DNA of 64,000 bases from Phytophthora quininea (Eukaryota; Oomycota; Peronosporomycetes; Peronosporales; Peronosporaceae). Where the stretch lies: contig JAAVTG010000235.1 in NCBI GenBank assembly GCA_011947345.1, forward strand, positions 25,341-89,340, in the 5' to 3' direction. Positions within the stretch are counted from its first letter, which is position 1. The number at the start of each line of letters is the position of its first letter. The translations under genes and the position numbers were made by a program. Positions 34,300-44,874 of the stretch are shown in pieces. The notes under the pieces were generated by a model. It was given only the letters and a program-made list of their open reading frames with translations, made no database searches and was not told where the DNA came from.

Positions 34300-36060
34300 G
34301 CATCGGCGATAACACAGCCAAGCGATCGGCTCCGTTTCCGTGGCCGCGGCCGAGCTCTCAGAAGAGCTCGACACCGCTGTGAAGCTGATCATTCCTCGTG
34401 AGCTGAACGCCTGAAAAGGCTGGCACATCGCGACGGCGCTTAACTGTCCATGTGCGCTGGCACCAGCGCCATCAACGCATCATTGCGTTGCGGCACTGCA
34501 TGACCTGGGTTCTCTGGGCTTGAGAGCGGGATGCAAGAGCGTCTCCAAGAGCCATGATAGGGCTTTGCCTCCAGCACATTGGTCAATGTATGGCAGCTAC
34601 CGAAGACTTTCGGGCGCCGCCCAGAGAGAACCCGGGTATCATTACAGCGGACCTTCTCCTTAATCTGGCCTCGAAGGCTGCTCAGGCTGCAGCCCCCAGT
34701 CAGCCAAGCTATACGCTTCCGCGGCCCACCGACGGAGGTCAAATCCGCGACACCACTTATCGCCGGTATGAACACACGCTCCCATGGGGCTTGGTGGAAA
34801 TATGCTGCTGGCCTCGTCGAGTCATTCGTGGTCATGAACGCATGCTTCTCACGGACACGTACGGGTGAGGCGGAGGGCCTGGAGGGTTTGGTGACGGTCC
34901 TAGTGGTCCTGGTGGTCGCAGCGGGCACTATAATACTGCGACACGCCTTCGTTCGCGCCCAGTCTCCTGGACCTGCGCGGCACTGATGACCACCGCCAGG
35001 TCCCCGATGAGTCTGGGTTGTACGTCGTCAGATTACCTGGTCATGCGACGCGCTACTTGGCTGTCACGCGCATCAACTTGCGCGGATGACATGCTACCGC
35101 ACCGCTGTGTAAATTTCGCAGGACAAGTACTGCAGCGCCGACGACGCTGCGCTCGGGTGGCTTCCCTACATCATCAGCGCCACCTGGGTAAATATCTGGC
35201 CGTCCACGGAGACCGGAGAATTTACGGCAAGGCGGTCGTCGTGGGCGGTGGTCGTGGGCGGTGGTCGTGGGCGGTGGTCGTGGGCGTTCGGTCCGGGCTC
35301 CTGGCCCAAGTTGAGGCCCGGCTTCGCGAGATACTTGGTGAGCTGGGGATGCGACTGACAGTTGACGAGCTCGGCACCCGTGCTGAGCGAACAGAGTTTT
35401 TTTTTACCTACGAGGCTACGAGAGACCACATCCTGGCCGTTCTCCATGAACTGGTGCTACGGCTAAATGTCAAGAAGCTGCAGCGGCTCGGGTCGTCTGT
35501 CGAGAGCTTTGTATGGAGCCGGCCGAGCTCGGCAACTCCGCTATCCACGGACAAGCTCGTCGCCGACGCCTTGGTGAGCTACGAGGACTAGCTGACGTAG
35601 CACAGCGCTAGGTACACGCCATGCGCTACGCTGCTCGGCGTGAGCTCGAAGACAAACTACTTTCGTCCGTTATGCCACTTGACGAAGGCAACATATCCAG
35701 CGCGATCAAGAGAGACACCGCGTCCGTGAAGAAGAACGTGTACAGCAAGCGGAGCTTGCCTGAAGACAAGAATTTGTTACTGCTGCCACAGTCGCTGAAG
35801 AACACCAGTGATCATGCTCGGCGCGCGTGACGGGAGCTCAGAACAGAGCAACGACATCACAAAGCTCACCTGAACCGAACGCAGATAGCGCACGCAGCGG
35901 AGATGGAACGCCAATAGCAGGATATTTGGTCAGTTGGGTGCACATCGGAACTCGGCGAACTCCAAGCGCACCTTACTCTCCAACCAAATATCGGATAAAA
36001 AGATGCCTTCGTAAAGCTGATGATCTTGGCTGTGCGGTCGATTTTTTCGGGTAATTACGC
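34300..36060 (+). other. Region with unassigned open frames
   Basis: Nothing recognisable by family. A plus-strand open frame at 34986-35591 is long, but about half of it crosses the 13-bp tandem repeat and it shows no known motif. In another frame an exon-like stretch GLYVVRLPGHATRYLAVTRI (about 35020-35085) and a block KYCSADDAALGWLPYIISAT (about 35125-35185) with a GTAAAT donor look coding, suggesting a host gene whose structure I cannot resolve. Confidence 0.3.
35236..35287. repeat. 13-bp tandem repeat, about four copies
   Basis: Unit CGTGGGCGGTGGT repeated head to tail, the last copy partial. Low-complexity minisatellite inside an uncertain open frame. Confidence 0.85.
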
Positions 36061-36485
36061 GAGTTTCCCTGCTCTACCGGGCAACAAGCCGTAGGAAGCT
36101 AAAATTGTCCCGTGGTCAGTGCTGCGCAGGGCGGATATCTTGGGATTTTACAGGAAAAAGCTGTTGTTTGACGGCAGCAGCTCTGCCGATCGGAAGAGGC
36201 TCCATTTTGGCCGACTCTGGGGCCAATCAGATCCTCGTAACTGTTGGATTGGCTAAAATACACATGATGCCACTTGTGCGGTATACATGTATACCAAAAC
36301 AACAGCAATTTGTACTGTGCCCTTTTGAAGATCTGAAATCGTGCCCCTTTTCACACATCCCGTTGATTTTCAGTATGCCCTGGTAGATCTTGCCTGCTGA
36401 TTGATATCTCTTATAGCTAGTCGATCTGCAGCTCATCCACAGATCTTGGGCGCAGTCATTGGGATACGAATGAGTCTTGATCTTA

Positions 36486-36931
36486 CAGGTTTCCCCGCCA
36501 GATCCTCGCCTGCGACAGATAGTAACCTCGATCAGTTGTCGTGCAAATCGTTCGGTGCATGGACCGAACACGCACTGAGTTAAGATACCTACGCGGGAAA
36601 GTGTCAGCCGATCAGCCGAATCAAGATGGAGACGAGTATCGACAGATATATTGCAGGCCTGCCGCAAGAGAAGATTGCTATCGACACTGCAATGGGCTGG
36701 GCAGCCAAAGCATGGGATGGAGTTACGCCGGAAATCGTTAGGAACTGCTGGGTGCATTCAGGTGTCATCCCACGACCGACGTACGCAATGGCAATGCGCC
36801 GTTTCTTGTGCAATTAAATTTTCAGTATATCAGTACATTTTGCCAGTGGTGCGTACGTCGGCCACCCGTCAGATCTGGTCGATTCGCTGTTTTGATTGGT
36901 CCCACCTTCGAGGATCTGGCGGGGAAACCTG
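36486..36931 (+). mobile_element. 446-bp pogo/Tc1-mariner-type element
   Basis: Ends are perfect 23-bp inverted repeats starting CAGGTTTCCCCGCCAGATCC and flanked on both sides by TA (36484-36485 and 36932-36933), the TA target duplication of the Tc1/mariner superfamily. The interior keeps only a remnant of the transposase C-terminus. It is too short for an autonomous element, so it is an internally deleted copy that depends on a transposase elsewhere. Confidence 0.88.
36626..36817 (+). pseudogene. Pogo-like transposase C-terminal fragment
   Basis: 63-residue frame. The central part DTAMGWAAKAWDGVTPEIVR followed by NCWVHSGVIP matches the end of DDE_1 (pogo/Tigger/jerky) transposases, where a helix precedes the N-C-W-x-x-(A/S)-G-(I/V) motif. 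No catalytic D residues remain. Confidence 0.7.
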
Positions 36932-36933
36932 TA

Positions 36934-38340
36934 GTTGATTGACTTGATGACGGCCACTTATCGTGGGTTGTCGCTTTTCAAATCATCTGTGGCGTAAACA
37001 TTCTGGGTACAAACCACTGGGTTCATGGTGAATGCGAATTCTCGCTAAGTGCCGGAATCCACGTCCAAGAGAAAATCTCCATCGAAGAAGTGTCTGCCCA
37101 AGGAATACGTTATTGGAATGTTCATCCAAGAACTTTTCGGTCTTGGGCGGCTTGGGCATTTATAGATCCTTCCCTCACACATCGTGAGGATAGCCAAGGC
37201 GAGATGCGTTGCACACAGGAATACCTTTCACTGTGGCAATTTATACTTTGGTTCTTGTCGACCCGTTTAAGGACGAGGGGTGACCAGGACGGAACGTTCA
37301 CTCGCGCTCAAGGCCATGTGCCCTTGGGTGTACATTCCAAGAGCAGAGATTCCTTCAGCGTGCACTCCTAGAGCGCACCATTTCTTGGGCGCGCCTTTCA
37401 AGAACACACTTTCTTGGACGCACTTCCTAGTCTTGAGGGCCCATTCTTGATAGGACAGCATCCCCCCGCCTTCTCCCAAGCGACACATTTTGTCGCGCAT
37501 TTCTTCATCTCTTGAACGTAATATCCGACACTAGCTCCATAGTAAAATCCGTATGTAAACTCTTCATAGCGCATCCCTGTACATAATTAGGTTTAGCTAT
37601 ATACAAAAAGTAGGTAGGTTTGCGTGCAGTCAGCACGCACATAGTTGCTCTCTCTTGATTGGTCGAAAGTGGGAGCCAGATTCATTTCTAGCCAATTAGG
37701 CGTTGACTTGCATTTGTGTGGCTCTAAGGGCTCGGGTCATGACCTCGGGCCTCAATACAAATTCAGAGTTGATTTTCCCAAGACTGTCCTCTTGGTCTTC
37801 TTCGTTTGGACCCCATTGAGAGCTTCCTCAACGCTACGTGTAAGCTAATAACGTGTACACACCTGGCCCGTTACAGTTCTATATGGTACTCCTGCCGTGG
37901 TAGATGCCTGCGTAGACGTTCCCGCCGCATTCATCTTCGACTTGAATACCTCGAAGAGGATAATCTTACGCAGGCAGGACGCGATTGACGCCTTGGTCGG
38001 TAGCGTATACTGCCAAGGGACGAGTGAGCAACCTCTTTAGGACTCATTATGCATTCTACGTTCTTGTGGTAGGCTTTACTAGAACACATCGTCATGCAGT
38101 TGGTGTCCGCATTGGTAGTCTTCCAAAAATCAATCAAACCAAAATCTTATGCGCCCACAAACACCGCACAGATGCCGTAGCAAGTTGAACACAAGTCTGT
38201 CACAAGTGTTGGTAAGACGCAAAAACTCTCACCAAACTTGTGCTAGCACAAGGTGACCAGACAGCAAGAATACCGGTAAGACACTGGGAAGATCTCATCC
38301 ATGAACTACAAGTGCTTTGGCAGCTCACTTCACATCTTTT
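36934..38340. other. Gene-poor stretch
   Basis: No convincing gene. 37310-37460 holds degenerate, irregular copies of a CTTGG-GCGCAC-like pattern, too diverged to define a unit. A few short open frames on both strands show no motif. AT content is higher than in the neighbouring genes. Confidence 0.4.
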
Positions 38341-38360
38341 GACTTCACGCGCAGGTAGTT

Positions 38361-39456
38361 ATGGCAGGGGGCGGCAAGAAGACAAAGGGAAAGAATTTCA
38401 AGGCTTCAGAAGTTTACCGTGCGTTCTATTTGGCGGCTTACATAGCTGAATCTAACGTGGACTTGTTGCAGGCATGCTGGACATCGTTGCCGTGGACCTA
38501 CCGTTTGGCGGAGAGCAGTGGGAACTTGTTGCCTCCAAGTACAACAATCATCTCCCGGCTGGGTGGCCTGAGCGCGATGCAGACAGCCTGAAAAGGAAGT
38601 TCTTGAACCTAAAACAACAAGCGAAAGCCAACCGGCGATCCGGATTGCCCTCCGGAAGTAAAGCGAGCGAAGCGCGTGTTTCGCGACATCGAGAGCGCGT
38701 ATGGTGTCACGCCGCTAAATGACGACGCCAGTGCCGACGAAGTTGAGGAACCTGTGCTCTCTGTGGCTTATTACGACGAAAGTACTACAGACGATGGTTC
38801 CTCTACAGACATGGAAGTACCGGGACGCGTAGCAACCACTCTTGAAGGTGATGAGGATACCTCATCGTCTCGTACACCATCGTTGCACGAAAATGAGTCT
38901 GCCTCCGCTCCATCAAATGAGCCTCCACCAGCTTGACCTGCCATGTTTTCGCCCACTGCGACGACCGCAACTCCCCGGCAGCAACTTCCCTGGCGGCAAC
39001 TCCCCGTGCCGGATTATCCCCGCTGAGCTAGCAGAGCTGTCGTCCAACCTAGCCAGTTCTACACAATCTCGCCAACCAAACCGTCGCCAAGACCGCCCCC
39101 GCACTAATATACTGAACCAGACAGCCCAGCGACGGATTCGGTTGGATAGCATCCTCGACAACCTAGCGAATCCTCAAGCGACAGCGGCTCGTGGTGATTC
39201 AAACTTGTCGCTGCTAATGATGATGGACGAGCGACGCGCTGCGAGAGAACTAGAATACAGGCGAGAACGTGCGGATAAAGAAGTTGAGCGACAAGAGCGC
39301 GACCGACGTTTCCAGCAGGAGTTGGCAAGTCAGCAGGAAGCTCGGGATACTCGCAATCAACAATTGCTCATGATGACGCTGGCGAAGGTGTTCGGCGGTT
39401 CGGCCGAGACGGACATCACCTCTCAGCAAGGGGCACCGAGTCTCTGGAGTCTCTGA
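38361..39456 (+). CDS. Myb/SANT-like DNA-binding protein, Harbinger accessory type
   Basis: Starts MAGGGKKTKGKNFKASEV (38361). The SANT-like core LPFGGEQWELVASKYNNHLP ... DADSLKRKFLNLKQQ continues, after a one-base shift in the AAA run at 38624-38626, with KPTGDPDCPPEVKRAKRVFR. This layout is common in oomycete Myb-like proteins linked to PIF/Harbinger elements. An acidic linker follows. The C-terminus is a charged helix (LEYRRERADKEVERQERDRR) that ends at 39456 in another frame. It is tail to tail with the Harbinger transposase. The stretch between about 38400 and 38470 (RAFYLAAYIAES) may be a retained intron. Confidence 0.7.
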
Positions 39457-39539
39457 AGAGTCCTGAGTGAACACGCACAGTACCGCAGTACTTCCTCCAT
39501 GCTATGCATTTCATTTGTGAGTTAACCTAACATGTAGAC

Positions 39540-40711
39540 GTTCCGAATTTGGCTGATACCAGTGGTTCTTACACGCAAGTTGTAAAGATGGTATATGTTA
39601 GAGAGTCGAAGGCCGCGCTGCTGTGGGTTGTACGGCAACGGAAGCAAGAGTTGTCTGTAGCATTTCGGCGCACAACCCATCCCCACTCAGCCGATTGCCG
39701 TATTGAGGTGATCGCATCACTCATGGCGATTAAACCAGCACGACACTGTGGGCTTGCATGCTCGAGGTCACCCCTTTAAGAGGAGTAATAATCCTGTCCA
39801 TTAGTGACTTACTTACAGGAAAAGCTAAATCCGTAGCACAATGACCTCCTGGGATACATATAGCCGGATTCGAGAGCTTTGCCTGGAGACGTCTGCTCAT
39901 TTCACCGTCATTCCATGAGCCGGGGTAGTTATGGCGGCCCCAGATGAGTGTACCATCAAAGCCGTAGCACAGGACACCCGTCACCTTAACGGAGTGCAAC
40001 CAACCTGCAGCAACAACGACAACGTTTAGACCATGATCTCACCACCAATTCTCAGGAATTCTTACCGTTAAAATAGGCGTTCTGTAAATCGCTAGCTGTT
40101 GGAGCTTGCACGGGATAATTCTTGCCATCAGCTACACAGAAACAGCCACGGACTAGCGGTTCTCTCAGCTCTACTTGCTCAGCCCATACTTGTTGATCTT
40201 GAAGGGACGGCCATTCGATCCCGGCAGCGGGTATCGACCTTAAAGTTTTCTGGAGAGGCGCCTCTGCTTTCATCAGCACCCGAGATAGTGTAGCCGGCAC
40301 AACACCGAACAGCTCTCCAAGCGTCTTGAACTCAATCGCGACCGCGTAGTAGTGCAGCAAACAGGCTAGTACGTTGTTGATGTTCTGCAGACGCGGAGGT
40401 CGACCTCGCCTTCCGGGGCCGCTCTTCACTATATAGTATCTGGAAAATACTGCAAGTAGTTCTTCAAACGCAGCAACTGGTAAAGACACCATAGCGATGT
40501 ACGCGCTGTCGTCCCTACTCTGGTATGTTGTCGCCCACGGTGATGCTGACGGGGATATCAGGACAGAAGACGTGAGATAATGCCGTGTTCGCAGCGTCAT
40601 CCAGATTCTGAAGAGCGCAGCAATCTTCTGGCGTCGTCGTCTCTCGTCCTTGATAGTACGATAGCGCTCTTCCTCAAGCACCAGCACTGCATTGAACAGC
40701 AAGTCAGTCAT
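39540..40711 (-). pseudogene. PIF/Harbinger transposase (DDE_4), broken
   Basis: Starts MTDLLFNAVLVLEEERYR at 40711. A helical N-terminus includes a helix-turn-helix-like block (YYAVAIEFKTLGELFGVV, then PATLSRVLMKAEA). Catalytic parts: first D in CFCVADGKNYPVQAP (about 40130), second D in GRHNYPGSWNDGEM (about 39920), and a likely E in RQSAEWG (about 39680) in another frame. Frame changes at about 40052, 39730 and beyond leave it split into at least three pieces. With the Myb-like gene it makes the typical two-gene Harbinger set. I could not find convincing TIRs. Confidence 0.75.
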
Positions 40712-43079
40712 TATTGCCGGGTGTGGTCGTGGCAGCTAAATTGTAAATGATAAAGATTGCAGAAATGAACTCCATACCGGGTCTGCTTAAGCTGTTTTTG
40801 AAGGATACCCATCGCGCAAATTAAACACAAACAGCGCACAAGCTATGGAGCAAAGGCAGCACAACCAGCGGCATGTGTTAGCGCACAAATGGGTCTTAGT
40901 GAATTTTTGGAAGACTTCCATTGGATGTCCAACAAGTATCAATCGAGCTCGATTTCGAGTGTCAAATGGGTACTCCTAGAGCTGTCCAAAAGGGTATTTT
41001 GCCTTATTTTGTACAGTGTGGCGAAGGCAGCGAGTCCTTTTGTCGCTCAAGGCGTACATGCGGCTGCCAGAAGGGGTCTTGAACGCGGAGTGCAAGACCT
41101 CAGACAGGGTCACTCCCAGGCAAGTTCGCGAGAGCTTCTTCGGGATGGCGTGTGGTCCTTGTGCTGAACCCCTTGAGGATCGTTTATCTTCGTTTCGGCC
41201 CGCTTGCACCGTCCAGGTAAGCTTGCCTTGATGTTTGTGGTTCTTGAGCGTCTTGTGTCGTTGCGTGTCGGTCCTTGGGCCCTTGCTCTTCGTCCGGACT
41301 TGTAGATCGACGGCCGGGAAGAGGAGGAACAGGGAAATAACCAACAATATATAAGAGTTCTTGACGCAACTTGAACACGCAGGGGTTCCTTATTCTTTAC
41401 TACGCCCAGGAACTGAGGGCAGAAGCACCAAGTACAGATGAGCGTCCGGACCCGAGGTGCTTGGCAGGGCCCCGGGCGCTCAGACGTCTTACACGCGCGC
41501 CAGCCTCTAACGCAGAGGACTTTTCGAGTTCGGGCGCAGTCGTAGACGCTTCACACAGATCGTGGGCCGAGGAGAGTCTTGGGACGGGACCTCGAACCGC
41601 CCAACACCCAGGAATACGAAATGGAACGCCGCTAGAGGCGAGTGAGCCAACTAGGATATGGAATAGGCTTGAAACAGGCGAGAGTCCCGACAACGACCAA
41701 AGACGACCGACGAAGACTTCATTGCTCTCGTCCGCGGGGATCCTCGCGTGAAGGCCTGGAAGCTTGGCACGAAAGACACTTGAGGGCTTGGAGGCAAATT
41801 GAACTCTCATTTATGTTTATGTTTTTGGCTAAAAGTTGTCTACACCCTAATTAGTCTTCAACTGAGTATAGACCCTCATCGAACAACTTCACCCTTATCT
41901 TGCAAACTCAGCGACCCTTCGCAGGACATTGCTCTTCGACAAAGATCGCAGTCGGGCTCCCAAATGGTACCGAGCCCTGGTACAGCTCCGTTCCTGGCTT
42001 GACAATACTTGGGCAGAAATCCACCAAATCTTTTGTCTTGGACAAAGTATACTTGCGCTTGGCTTCGCGTATCGTGGGCGACCTGGTACAGGGTTTTGGC
42101 CAATAGCGGCACGCTGATCCTGAAACTGCAGATTTACATCGTCACAACAGAATGCCCCGATAGAACATGCCTGTCAATCAGAGAGTGTACTGCATAGTGC
42201 TGTTTGGTGCAGAGGCAACGTGCACCAAATGCTCCTGTCGCTCTGCACCAAACTCTCTGGTGTGTGGCTAGTATGTAATATTTAAATAGATTGAAGAGAC
42301 ACAGATTTAAATTTTGGTGCGCTTCCTGCTAGGCGCCGCAAGCGCTCAAGCGCTCGGTGTCTCCAGCAGTAGAAGCACGCGTAGCTGCCTGTCAAGCTGC
42401 TATTCCAGCCACTGCTTTGGATCTGGAAGGCCTCCTCCCAACGAGAACTACCATGGTTGGTCGCCCGAGCCACCCCTTGTAGACTGAATTCAACAAGATA
42501 CCAAGGCCTGGTGCAAGACCAGAGGCTCAATGCAAGCACTGCAACGAGTCGTGCGGAACTTAACCCGGCTGCAGAGTACTGTCTCATGTCCTTGAAGGAT
42601 GTGACAAGATCCCCCAAGCTCGGCCAAATCACTGGAGTGATGTTGCAGCAGCAGAAGAGCGACGAAAGAGATCAAGAATCGACAGGCTGAGGCAGCAATT
42701 GAAGAATGCCGACTCCTCGGTGAAGATGACGACCGCGAATTGACAAAGGACGAGGCATGGGATCAAATCGCGATGGAGATTTACTGCAACAGTCGCCCGT
42801 TCATGAACACCGAGAACCCGATCACGAAGAAGCAACTGCAGCGCGCCTGCACCGGTATAACGATTCCAAATCGCCACCGCCTGAGCGGACCGTTGCTGAA
42901 GCGCAATTACGCGAGAAGGGTCGCCTGGATCTTTGTCCGTTGGCAATGGTGACGTCGACGAGTCATCAAAGGTTCTGGGGAATGACCAATCACAGTGCCT
43001 TCCGTTGGACATACTGGGTCAATCCACAAATGTGATCCCCGTCCATGACAAGTGAGACTCACCAGACTTGAAAATCCAG
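40712..43079. other. Gene-poor stretch with a perfect hairpin
   Basis: No recognisable gene. Short open frames at 41371-41751 and 42457-42690 lack motifs. A TATA-like TATATAAG at 41349-41356 sits before a GC-rich leader-like sequence and could be the edge of an old LTR element, but no second LTR is visible. 42203-42214 (TTTGGTGCAGAG) is perfectly inverted at 42241-42252, a 12-bp stem with a 26-nt loop. Confidence 0.35.
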
Positions 43080-44873
43080 CTAATCAGAGTTGACTCCGTT
43101 GGGGATGACCCCGAGCGAATCCAGGCCACGCATCGCGATGGCTGACGACTCGTCTCCGCTTCCCAGGCAATCACTATACCACACGGGGTTGGTGGGATAT
43201 GCTGTCCAGTAAATAGTACAGCAGGAAGTGCTACCGTAATAAATTGCAGTATTCGGTCGAACCGAGTTCGCCGTCTTTTCTGCTATCCGTAATCTTTTTT
43301 CTTCCACACTTTTTCACACTTTGGAGCCGAATGGCCCAGTTACTCTTGGTGATATCTTCAGTTCCAAAATAATATCCCAAGACGCTCATATTTTCTCCGT
43401 CCTGCAATACTGGGTATCTTCTACACCTGAGTTGTCTCCATTCAGCGGGATCAAAACGCTTTTGTCAGGTTGTACATGCAGTCCTGATAGCTCTCCAAAA
43501 GTGGCTAATATGTCATTCAGCATCTCCAATTACCGGATTTTCTATAGATAAACCGCGTTGTCATCTATGAAACCACTGGGCGCGTGGTGAAGACCTTTCG
43601 AGCCTGGAATTTCGATGCAATTCATTCCTGGGTGAGGTTGAATGGTCTTGCCCAGGAAATCCACTGCAAGAATTAATATTAGCGGGGTGAAAGGACACCT
43701 CTGACAAATCCCAGAGTGAACCTCCCACTTAGTCGATTCTACTTCTTTTACCAAGATGGTTAGTCCTCGGCGCTACTCCCTCGCTCAGATTGGCTCGTAG
43801 ACGACGACAATAAGTGTCTGCGAATTTGCGTTCGCTGTTGGTTATATCCTTTAGCTTGAGTGCAAGCTGAGTGACGAATGTGTCCCACGCTCGCGCTGGA
43901 CAGCTCTGCTGTTCAAATTTCAGTACCACTTTTTTAATTTGCTTGGTCAATTGTTGTTTCGTCTTGTCAGGATGGATACTCGATATCGAGAATTTTTTAC
44001 ATGTCTCGGTTGTCTTCTCTGCGCCTTTTGAGAAGCTATTCAAAGTCGCACCTCCTGACGATCTGATGGGATTCTCGCCAATCTGGCTTCGACCCATTGT
44101 ACCTGTTTGGTTATGTCTTCACTGACGTAGAATCTATCTATCATGCTAGCGGATCGACCGCTCCAGTACGTAAAATGATGGATAGGATCTGGGACACTGT
44201 CGCCGTTCACATGTGCTGTTAACCAGGTTGTATCCACTAATTGTTTTGACTCCACTCATTTCTCCAGGTCATCACACTCTCTGTTACTTTTGCTCGGTGA
44301 CCCATTAATTAATCGATCTACTCCAGGATGCAATACCGCATTGAGGTCTCCTGCCACCAGTAGTTTCGTGGTTATATCTACCCACCGGTTTAAGTCAGCT
44401 TAAAACGTTTCCTGCTTGTTCTTTTTGCTGGCGCATAAATGTTTATGAGTGCCCAGCCGTTGAATGTCACCGCCATCCGCCACTCTTGTCGCTTCCATGG
44501 TTGCACCAAGTGTGCGATTTTCAGTTTTACTAGTATTCCAACTCCACCTGCCTCTGACATTTTGGTCCAGTTGCTGAGCGGGTGCGTCGGGTTGATGGAA
44601 CGCCATACTCGGTTCCACGTTCTCTCCACTTTGTTCATCTCATCGTCGGTGCTAATGTTCATTTCTTGAATAAAAGTTATATCTACAGGTTGGTCCTTTA
44701 ATCTGCCGCCATTCCCACATCCATTGCTCCCTGTTACTTGCCTGGAATCCTTGTGTGTTCTGCGTAATTAGTTGTACTGTCGATCTTGGGGTTCGTTTTG
44801 CTGACTGGGTAGTGCTGCTCGTGTAGAACGTATCTGCAAGATGACGCAAATCAACATTCAGGTCACTACCCAT
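43080..44873 (-). pseudogene. LINE ORF2: AP-endonuclease and reverse transcriptase, broken
   Basis: Endonuclease motifs in order: LITQNTQGFQASNREQW (about 44760), VAGDLNAVLHPGVDRL (about 44350), and HHFTYWSGRSASMIDRFYVS (about 44170). RT motifs: QRCPFTPLILILAVDFLG (about 43690) and the FIDDNAVYL active-site box (about 43560), then GELSGLHVQPDKSVLIPL. The domain order identifies a LINE. Stops and frame changes between motifs show that it is dead. Confidence 0.72.
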
Positions 44874-44874
44874 T

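Noticed and set aside
34440..34928. Minus-strand 162-residue open frame as a gene
   Set aside because: No motif, composition like its antisense, and adjacent to a pseudogene fragment; no splice-consistent extension was found.
41150..41400. A separate LTR ending near 41400 with a TATA box at 41349
   Set aside because: The leader-like sequence is suggestive, but no matching second LTR, target duplication, or gag/pol sequence is found nearby.
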